Source of the DNA: Candidatus Aenigmatarchaeota archaeon
GTDB taxonomy: Archaea; Aenigmatarchaeota; Aenigmatarchaeia; GW2011-AR5
Length of the DNA: 64,000 nt
Direction: 5' to 3'
Assembly (NCBI GenBank): GCA_016187335.1
Contig: JACPJW010000001.1
Coordinates: 130,547 to 194,546 of the forward strand
A program made the position numbers and the translations under genes. The notes under the pieces were generated by a model. That model worked only from the letters and a program-made list of their open reading frames with translations, made no database searches and had not been told where the DNA came from. Shown one piece after another: positions 59,312-64,000 of the stretch; the stretch's first letter is position 1; the number at the start of each line of letters is the position of its first letter.

Positions 59312-59899
59312 TCAGCTCTTGACGGCAATCCTGATTATCTCGCTTAAAATTTCCTCGGGCGGCCTGTTGCCGTCTATGACGTATGTTTCCGGAAACAGGT
59401 TCTTCATGTTGAGGTAATTCCTCCTTATCTGCTCCAGTTTGTGCACCTCTTCGAACAGCTCAAGGTGCGGCCGCGATTTCTTCATCCTCTCGACGCATAT
59501 GCTCGGCTGGGTGTCAATGAAAAAAGTCATGTTCGGCTTCCGGAAATAAGCGTTCAGCTGCTTCAGTATCTGCAGTGACACGTCCAGCGAGCCGTAAGCA
59601 TACGAGCTGAGTATGTAGCGATCGCATATCACGATCTTGCCTTTCTTCAGCAGAGGCTCTATTTCAGTTGTCAGGTGGTGCGAGCGGTCCGCGGAGAAAA
59701 GAACCTGCAGCGTGAACGGCGACGTTTTCCATTCCTTGCGCAGGGCTGCTTTTATGGTCCCGCCTATTATGCCTTCCGTCGGCTCCTTTGTCAGAAATGC
59801 TTCCTTTCCTTTGCTCAAGAAGTAGTTCCTCAGCAGGGTTGCCTGTGTTGTCGTGCCCGCTCCGTCAAGCCCCTCGAACACAATCATTTTGCCTGCCAT
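59312..59899 (-). CDS. tmk: thymidylate kinase
   Basis: A 195-residue kinase forming dTDP from dTMP. The P-loop is FEGLDGAGTTTQ (about 8-19), the substrate motif is DRYILSSYAY, and the later FIDTQPSICVERM is also typical. Gly-Ala-Gly-Thr-Thr replaces the more usual GKST-type P-loop, as in several archaeal enzymes. Confidence 0.95.
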   Translation of the reverse strand: MAGKMIVFEGLDGAGTTTQATLLRNYFLSKGKEAFLTKEPTEGIIGGTIKAALRKEWKTSPFTLQVLFSADRSHHLTTEIEPLLKKGKIVICDRYILSSYAYGSLDVSLQILKQLNAYFRKPNMTFFIDTQPSICVERMKKSRPHLELFEEVHKLEQIRRNYLNMKNLFPETYVIDGNRPPEEILSEIIRIAVKS

Positions 59900-59937
59900 G
59901 CTTACCGCTATGTTTAGCGCTTAGATGTATAAAAAGT

Positions 59938-60258
59938 TTATTTGGCTGTTTCGTTTTCAATCCATTTTAAATAATCGGGATTGCCTTCTGTGATCGGGAA
60001 TGCATTGACGCATGGCACGCTGTAAGAATGGTGCTTCTTGACTTCATCAAGAATTTTTTTGTAGAGGGCTTTCTTCGTCTTTGCTATAAGCAGCGCCTCG
60101 CCGTGTTTCTCTATCCTGCCTTTCCACCAGTAGGCGCTTCTTATCGGCATGATGTTCGCGCACGCTATGAGGCGCTTTCTCAGCAGTATTTCGGATATTT
60201 TATCAGCTTCCTTCCAGTCCTTTGTAGTGATGTAAACGGCGATGAATTTTGCTGGCAT
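59938..60258 (-). CDS. cutA: CutA1 divalent ion tolerance protein
   Basis: A 106-residue trimeric PII-like protein. AVYITTKDWKEADKISEILLRKRLIACANI and SAYWWKGRIEKHGEALLIAKT are conserved, as is HHSYSVPCVNAFPITEGNPDYLKWI. Physiological role uncertain. Confidence 0.95.
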   Translation of the reverse strand: MPAKFIAVYITTKDWKEADKISEILLRKRLIACANIMPIRSAYWWKGRIEKHGEALLIAKTKKALYKKILDEVKKHHSYSVPCVNAFPITEGNPDYLKWIENETAK

Positions 60259-60318
60259 AATCCATTCTTCCATCCTGCGCTTAAATATGTATAGGCATTA
60301 TTATGCATAGGTGGGACT

Positions 60319-60489
60319 ATGGCTTACGTGAGGTACAAGCTGCCGGAAGAGACGCACAAGCTGCTGAAAAAGGTTTCTTCGCGTCTGGGCATGAAGGAAT
60401 CAGAGGTCTCCAGAATTGCATTGATGGAATACCTGAAATCACTGGGCGTTCTGAACGAGCGCGTGAAGAAAAAATTCGTTTTCAGGTAA
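60319..60489 (+). CDS. small RHH-type protein
   Basis: A 56-residue protein. MAYVRYKLPEETHKLLKKVSSRLGMKESEVSRIALMEYLKSLG is a strand followed by two helices, the ribbon-helix-helix pattern, with a basic end. It is preceded by a TATA-like TTAAATATG region on the shared divergent promoter with cutA. No toxin partner is next to it. Confidence 0.75.
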   Translation: MAYVRYKLPEETHKLLKKVSSRLGMKESEVSRIALMEYLKSLGVLNERVKKKFVFR

Positions 60490-60509
60490 ACTTTTTAAGA
60501 AAAAGTTTA
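60487..60509. repeat. AACTTTT-type palindrome overlapping the RHH stop
   Basis: TAAACTTTTTAAGAAAAAGTTTA begins with the TAA stop of the RHH gene, so the element supplies the stop codon. Confidence 0.65.
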
Positions 60510-60528
60510 ATCAAAAATAAGGGTTTCT

Positions 60529-61185
60529 ATGACTGAAAAAGCAATCACTGTCGTTATCCCCGCCTATAACGAAGAAAAGAGCGTTGCTTCTGTCGTCAAC
60601 AGGGCCAAAAAATACGGCTCTGTCGTTGTCATTGACGATGCATCAAAGGACCGCACGGCGGAGCAAGCTAAGAAAGCCGGAGCCTCTGTCCTGAAGCACA
60701 AAATAAACGGCGGCCTCGGCGCATCCCTGCGCACGGGCTTCAGGAAAGCCCTGGAAATGCAGAGCGATGTTGTCATAACTCTGGACGCGGACGGCCAGCA
60801 TGACCCCGATGACATACCGGAAATGCTGGAAAAAATTTCAGAGGGCTGCGATTTCGTGATCGGCCAGAGGAACCTGAAGAAATATCCGTTTGTAAAGAAA
60901 TTCGGCAACTTCTTCCTGAACGCGGCAACAAATTTTGTCGCCGGCACTTCTTTGAAGGATACGGAATCGGGCTTTCGCGCAATCAGAACAGGCGCGCTTA
61001 GAAAAATGTCTTTCAAGGCGAAAAGATATGAAATTGCTGTGGACATTGTCTACGAGGTAGGCAGAAACAAACTGAAGACAGCGTCCGTGCCTGTAAAATC
61101 GCCCGTTTACGTGAAAGGCGTCGGCGTCTGGGACGGCGTGAGGAATTTTATTTACCTGCTGAAAAGGAAGGCTGGATTTATCTGA
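60529..61185 (+). CDS. family 2 glycosyltransferase
   Basis: A 218-residue GT-A enzyme. VVIPAYNEEKSVASVV, VVIDDASKDRTAEQA and ITLDADGQHDPDDIPEM are the nucleotide-sugar and metal motifs. It resembles dolichyl-phosphate mannose/glucose synthases but lacks C-terminal membrane helices. The end overlaps the convergent gene by eight bases. Confidence 0.92.
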   Translation: MTEKAITVVIPAYNEEKSVASVVNRAKKYGSVVVIDDASKDRTAEQAKKAGASVLKHKINGGLGASLRTGFRKALEMQSDVVITLDADGQHDPDDIPEMLEKISEGCDFVIGQRNLKKYPFVKKFGNFFLNAATNFVAGTSLKDTESGFRAIRTGALRKMSFKAKRYEIAVDIVYEVGRNKLKTASVPVKSPVYVKGVGVWDGVRNFIYLLKRKAGFI

Positions 61186-61384
61186 TAAGAGCTTCAGCTG
61201 CTTTGTAAAAACCAAAAGCTCCAACAGCACTCATAGCTATCAAATCAGCCAACATTATTTTTTGGAAAACAGGTTCCATTCCCTGGTAAGCTTCAGTAAG
61301 GCTCCTTGCATGTGCATAAGCGTAGGGAAAGACAGCCGCAGCTGCACCTGCCAGGTATGGAAGAAGTTTCACGAATTCCGGCAT
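61178..61384 (-). CDS. small membrane protein, 68 aa
   Basis: MPEFVKLLPYLAGAAAAVFPYAYAHARS begins with one hydrophobic segment and a second occurs near residues 44-65 (MLADLIAMSAVGAFGFYKAAEAL). No family recognised. TATA-like AATATATGA region lies upstream. Confidence 0.6.
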   Translation of the reverse strand: MPEFVKLLPYLAGAAAAVFPYAYAHARSLTEAYQGMEPVFQKIMLADLIAMSAVGAFGFYKAAEALIR

Positions 61385-61448
61385 AATTATCAGTTCATAT
61401 ATTTCCTTAAAATTCTTAACCTTATCCTGAAGCTATCATAAGACCCTA

Positions 61449-62372
61449 TCAAATGTGCTCGAACTTCTCGCCGAGGCTTTCAAGGACGAGCCTTATTCCT
61501 TTTTCCAAGCTGACATTAGGTTTCCATCCCAGTCTGCTTATCTTCGTTATGTCGGCAATGCTGCGCTCCGGGTCAAACGAGGAAGGCGGCATTCTTTTTA
61601 TGTTCGGCTTGTACCTTGTTGTCTTTTCTATGGTTTCTATCAGCTGCAGGACAGAAGTTTCTTTGCCCGTTCCTACGTTGTATATTCCCGTGTGCTCCAT
61701 GCCGAGGAGCAGCGCGTCAACGACATCGTCAACATACACGAAATCCCTTGTCTGGCGCCCCGTGCCGATGAGCGGCATCTCCTCGTAATTCATCATCTTC
61801 CTGCAGAATACGTTTATGACGCCTGTGTTGTTGAAAGGCCCGTAGACGTTGAAAAGCCTTGTGACGAAAGCGTCCGTGCCTTTCAGCAGCTGCTCAGCCT
61901 TGAGCTTCGTTGTGCCGTAGTATGATATTGGTTTGCAGTTTGCTGTCTCTTTCAGCGGCGGCGGCGCGTTGCCGTATACTGCCGCTGTTGACGTGAAAAC
62001 AATCTTTGCTCCCCGCTTTTCCGCGGCGTCAAAAATAGTTTTTGAACCCAGATAATTCACTTTATACATTAGGTCTTCGTCAACATTGCGCGCCTGCGCT
62101 ATTGCCGCCAGGTGGAAAACAGCCTTGCATCCCTGCATTGCAATTCTGACGTCTTCCTCGCTCCTGATGTCGCCGGCAATGAACTTTGCCTTCGGATTTC
62201 TTGCAGAAACCAAAGGTTTCTGAAGACTCAGGAAAGTCTTTGGAGAATCTTTGCTTTCCTCGAGTTTTGGCTGTGCATTGTCCATAACAATAACTTCATT
62301 TCCGTTTTCTACCAGTTTATTGACAAGGTGCGTCCCGATGAATCCGGAGCCGCCTGTCACTAGAACTTTCAT
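61449..62372 (-). CDS. NAD-dependent nucleotide-sugar epimerase/dehydratase
   Basis: A 307-residue short-chain dehydrogenase-type enzyme. TGGSGFIGTHL (7-17) binds NAD, VFHLAAIAQ and YYGTTKLKAE (Tyr-x3-Lys) form the active site, and FVYVDDVVDALL follows. It probably makes UDP-galactose or a related sugar for glycans. Residues about 36-58 (KLEESKDSPKTFLSL onward) are an extra segment between the first two beta-alpha units, encoded by a paired-hairpin element. The start overlaps the upstream HAD gene by four bases. Confidence 0.93.
   Translation of the reverse strand: MKVLVTGGSGFIGTHLVNKLVENGNEVIVMDNAQPKLEESKDSPKTFLSLQKPLVSARNPKAKFIAGDIRSEEDVRIAMQGCKAVFHLAAIAQARNVDEDLMYKVNYLGSKTIFDAAEKRGAKIVFTSTAAVYGNAPPPLKETANCKPISYYGTTKLKAEQLLKGTDAFVTRLFNVYGPFNNTGVINVFCRKMMNYEEMPLIGTGRQTRDFVYVDDVVDALLLGMEHTGIYNVGTGKETSVLQLIETIEKTTRYKPNIKRMPPSSFDPERSIADITKISRLGWKPNVSLEKGIRLVLESLGEKFEHI
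62195..62265. repeat. paired-hairpin element, copy E, inside the epimerase gene
   Basis: CAGAAACC-aaa-GGTTTCTG (62204-62222) is identical to hairpin 1 of copy C. It is followed by GGAAAG...CTTTCC and CTCGAG. The element is translated in frame and adds about 17 residues compared with usual epimerases. Confidence 0.7.
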
Positions 62373-63016
62373 TCAATCATCCCCAGAATTTCCTCAAGCG
62401 ATTTTATGCTTACTGTTGCCCCGACATCTATTAAATGTTCTCCCCTTTCTATGTTCACGTCAAGGACTCCCGCAGCTTTTGCCGCTTCCGTGTCGTCCGG
62501 CCCGTTGCCGACAAAAACGGCTTCATTGCTTTTGGCGCCGAGCATTCTCAGGCATTCGTTTATGCCCTCGGGATGCGGCTTCGGCTTTACTTTGACGCTC
62601 AGATCCCTGTTAAAGGCCACGACAATTGCGTCAAATTCTATCCCGTGAGAACGCAGTATGTCGACTTCGTGCTCGGCCATGTGGAAGACGGCATTGGTGA
62701 CGATGCCGAGCTTTATGCCCTTTTCCGCAAGCTTTCTCAAAACCCAGCAGTCGCCGTAGGGCTCAAGATGCTTTGTCCTTTCCTCTATGGTGTCGTATTC
62801 AACGAATTTTCTCCAGAAATGCTCCGGGTTTATCCCGCCGTCTGTCATGATTTTTTCTTTTTCCGAGAGATTGCCGAACCATATCTTCTCTATGCTTTCC
62901 TTCGTGGGCTTTATCCCCAGGTCGGCGCAGCATCTTCTGATCAGCTGTTCCAGATATTCAGGCTTCGTATGAACCAGCGTGCCGTCCAGGTCAAAGATGA
63001 CAGCCTTGATTGTCAT
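62369..63016 (-). CDS. HAD family hydrolase
   Basis: A 215-residue phosphatase of the phosphoglycolate phosphatase type. FDLDGTL (8-14) has the nucleophile Asp, VTNAVF motif II, KPKPHPEG motif III and FVGNGPDDTEAAKAAG motif IV. A helical cap (about 20-85) is present. Coupled by ATGA overlap to the epimerase, suggesting a sugar-phosphate substrate. Confidence 0.92.
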   Translation of the reverse strand: MTIKAVIFDLDGTLVHTKPEYLEQLIRRCCADLGIKPTKESIEKIWFGNLSEKEKIMTDGGINPEHFWRKFVEYDTIEERTKHLEPYGDCWVLRKLAEKGIKLGIVTNAVFHMAEHEVDILRSHGIEFDAIVVAFNRDLSVKVKPKPHPEGINECLRMLGAKSNEAVFVGNGPDDTEAAKAAGVLDVNIERGEHLIDVGATVSIKSLEEILGMIE

Positions 63017-63067
63017 TTTAGTAATCAGGAAAAGAAGGCTTAAAAGCTCTGCGCCGATGTTATTATT

Positions 63068-63256
63068 ATGGCAGAATATCTCGGCCGTATCCAGAGAGAT
63101 TTTAGAAGAGAAGGAAGACCCCTAGAAATAATGCATTTTTCCCTTATGCTTCCTGGGCAAGCAACAGAAAATGCAATGAAGGCTTACGGCGGGGAAATAA
63201 TAGGCTTAGGTTACGGCAACCCTCGCTCTCGCCGTCCGTATTATCAATCCCAGTAA
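63068..63256 (+). CDS. small hypothetical protein, 62 aa
   Basis: MAEYLGRIQRDFRREGRPLE begins a basic, glycine- and arginine-rich peptide ending RSRRPYYQSQ. TATA-like AGGCTTAAAAG (63029-63040) serves either direction. No family recognised; weaker coding evidence than neighbours. Confidence 0.45.
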   Translation: MAEYLGRIQRDFRREGRPLEIMHFSLMLPGQATENAMKAYGGEIIGLGYGNPRSRRPYYQSQ

Positions 63257-63276
63257 AATCTGATGTTCCTTTCTTT

Positions 63277-63435
63277 TTACCCAAGGAACTTCAGGATGAA
63301 AACAAGCGCCGCGAAAACAGCGGATATGGCCACTACATGCACGGGCTTCAGCTTTATCCCTGCTTCCTCAACGTCGTAATACCTTATCAGGCCCGCAGTG
63401 CTCTGCGGCATCGTCTGCTTTTCTTTCTCGGACAT
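63277..63435 (-). CDS. secG: preprotein translocase subunit Sec61 beta
   Basis: A 52-residue single-pass protein: MPQSTAGLIRYYDVEE is the conserved cytosolic part and VHVVAISAVFAALVFILKFLG the membrane helix. It is the small non-essential subunit of the SecYE translocon. Confidence 0.93.
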   Translation of the reverse strand: MSEKEKQTMPQSTAGLIRYYDVEEAGIKLKPVHVVAISAVFAALVFILKFLG

Positions 63436-63492
63436 GGTTATCAGGAGAATATTGCCGGGTAATGTTTTAATAATTAATCTGAGGGCATTCCG

Positions 63493-63762
63493 TTAGTGCT
63501 TTTTATTCCTCACGCTGTAGTTGTGCCTTTTCAGGAAATCGGCGCGTGAGCGCAGCTGCTTCCTGTGGTCGTCAAGATTTTTTCTGAATTCGCGCAGCTT
63601 TTCCTCAATAACCGAAGACGCCTCGTCAAACTCATCCAGAAGGTTTTCTTTGTGGTAAGCTATTTCCTTTTTCGTCAGCGAGTTCTGCTTTTTCAGCAGG
63701 TTGTCAAGCTCGCTGATTGCTTCCTGCAAATTCTTCTTAGCTTTCACAAGTTCGGGCCACAT
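63493..63762 (-). CDS. coiled-coil protein, unknown
   Basis: An 89-residue protein from MWPELVKAKKNLQEAISELDNLL, a nearly continuous amphipathic helix with heptad-like Leu/Ile spacing and a basic end (RADFLKRHNYSVRNKKH). An upstream open frame exists but ATG 63762 begins the helix and leaves a 37-base gap from the previous stop. Probably a structural or adaptor protein. Confidence 0.6.
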   Translation of the reverse strand: MWPELVKAKKNLQEAISELDNLLKKQNSLTKKEIAYHKENLLDEFDEASSVIEEKLREFRKNLDDHRKQLRSRADFLKRHNYSVRNKKH

Positions 63763-63799
63763 ATCAGATCTTGATTCTTTGATTAAATTTTTTAGGAAA

Positions 63800-64000
63800 T
63801 TATGGGTCGCCGAATACAGGCGTGAATCTGAGCGAAACTGCGCCGCCGGACGGCGCGGCAAATCTCTGGGAGAATGATGTGCCCCTCAGGAAATTAGAGC
63901 CCAAGCCAGGCTGGAACCTGTTCACAGAAATGCCCCCGGAAATAGCACTTTTGTCGCCAAATTTCGGCTCGATCCTGTTCAAAGAAACGCCTGCGGAGAA
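63800..64000 (-). CDS. C-terminal part of a beta-repeat protein (runs off the edge)
   Basis: The 66 visible residues repeat a unit of about 18-20 residues with the pattern S-x-G-x-S-x-x-R-F/I-x-P-x-F-G: NRIEPKFG, NRFQPGLG, SQRFAAPSGG, LRFTPVFG. It looks like an outward-facing beta repeat. The opposite strand also has an open frame (from GTG 63822), which I think is the shadow because it lacks such periodicity. Confidence 0.5.
   Translation of the reverse strand, partial: FSAGVSLNRIEPKFGDKSAISGGISVNRFQPGLGSNFLRGTSFSQRFAAPSGGAVSLRFTPVFGDP

Noticed and set aside
63822-64000. Plus-strand open frame at the right edge
   Set aside because: It lacks the clear repeat pattern seen on the minus strand and needs a GTG start without a good binding site.
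1-64000. CRISPR array or insertion sequence
   Set aside because: No regularly spaced repeats and no transposase or integrase gene; the repeats found are short palindromes.

Overview
The window is archaeal: eukaryote-like ribosomal proteins (L15e, L18e, L24e, L44e, L7Ae, S27e, S28e), RNA polymerase subunits D, N and K, aIF2 alpha and beta, RNase P proteins, Cbf5/Nop10, Bud32, GINS, RfcL, deoxyhypusine synthase, TATA boxes and short GGTG-type ribosome binding sites. A single-chain PriS-PriL primase, a two-HEPN nucleotidyltransferase and many short unrecognised genes point to a DPANN-type archaeon with a mid-GC genome. I cannot name the phylum from this sequence alone.

Layout. 1-8.9 kb: accessory genes (small membrane protein, nucleotidyltransferase-HEPN protein, an endonuclease IV-like TIM-barrel protein with a large unknown partner, two tandem paralogues), a KH protein and a small gene apparently broken by a frameshift. 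8.9-16 kb: PfkB kinase and adenosylhomocysteinase (SAH recycling), a YchF-like GTPase, deoxyhypusine synthase, ArgS. 17-24 kb: L15e, RNase P Rpp30 and Pop5, aIF2 beta, RfcL, an Lrp regulator. 24-28 kb: small unrecognised genes, including a HExxH protein, then Dim1/KsgA. 28-36 kb: the archaeal operon S13-S4-S11-RpoD-L18e-L13-S9-RpoN, interrupted by an opposite-strand MFS transporter, by an opposite-strand proteasome-like protein with a structured RNA, and by short same-strand cargo genes. 36-40 kb: four exported or pilin-like proteins. 40-48 kb: S27e-aIF2 alpha-Nop10-PAC2, RpoK, S2, L10e, an antiporter, an intron-containing tRNA-Ser(GGA), Trm112-like protein, Cbf5, an EMC3-like membrane protein, L44e. 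48-59 kb: GINS, fused primase, S15, Bud32, ferredoxin with two geranylgeranyl-reductase-like flavoproteins, then RHH protein-SMC-ScpA-ScpB. 59-64 kb: thymidylate kinase, CutA, sugar and glycosyl enzymes, Sec61 beta, and the end of a beta-repeat protein running off the right edge.

No CRISPR array, transposase, rRNA or classical defence operon is visible. The most unusual signal is non-coding. One family of paired hairpins (an identical 87-bp pair plus three relatives with different but still self-complementary stems) includes a copy translated in frame inside an epimerase. A second family of about ten short palindromes, built on AACTTTT...AAAAGTT, sits mostly at gene ends, and one copy forms half of the tRNA-Ser intron. 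A third shared motif, CTACTnTAnAGTrGTGAT, precedes three unrelated unrecognised genes. Together these suggest small dispersed elements and a cargo-gene layer laid over an otherwise conserved archaeal core.
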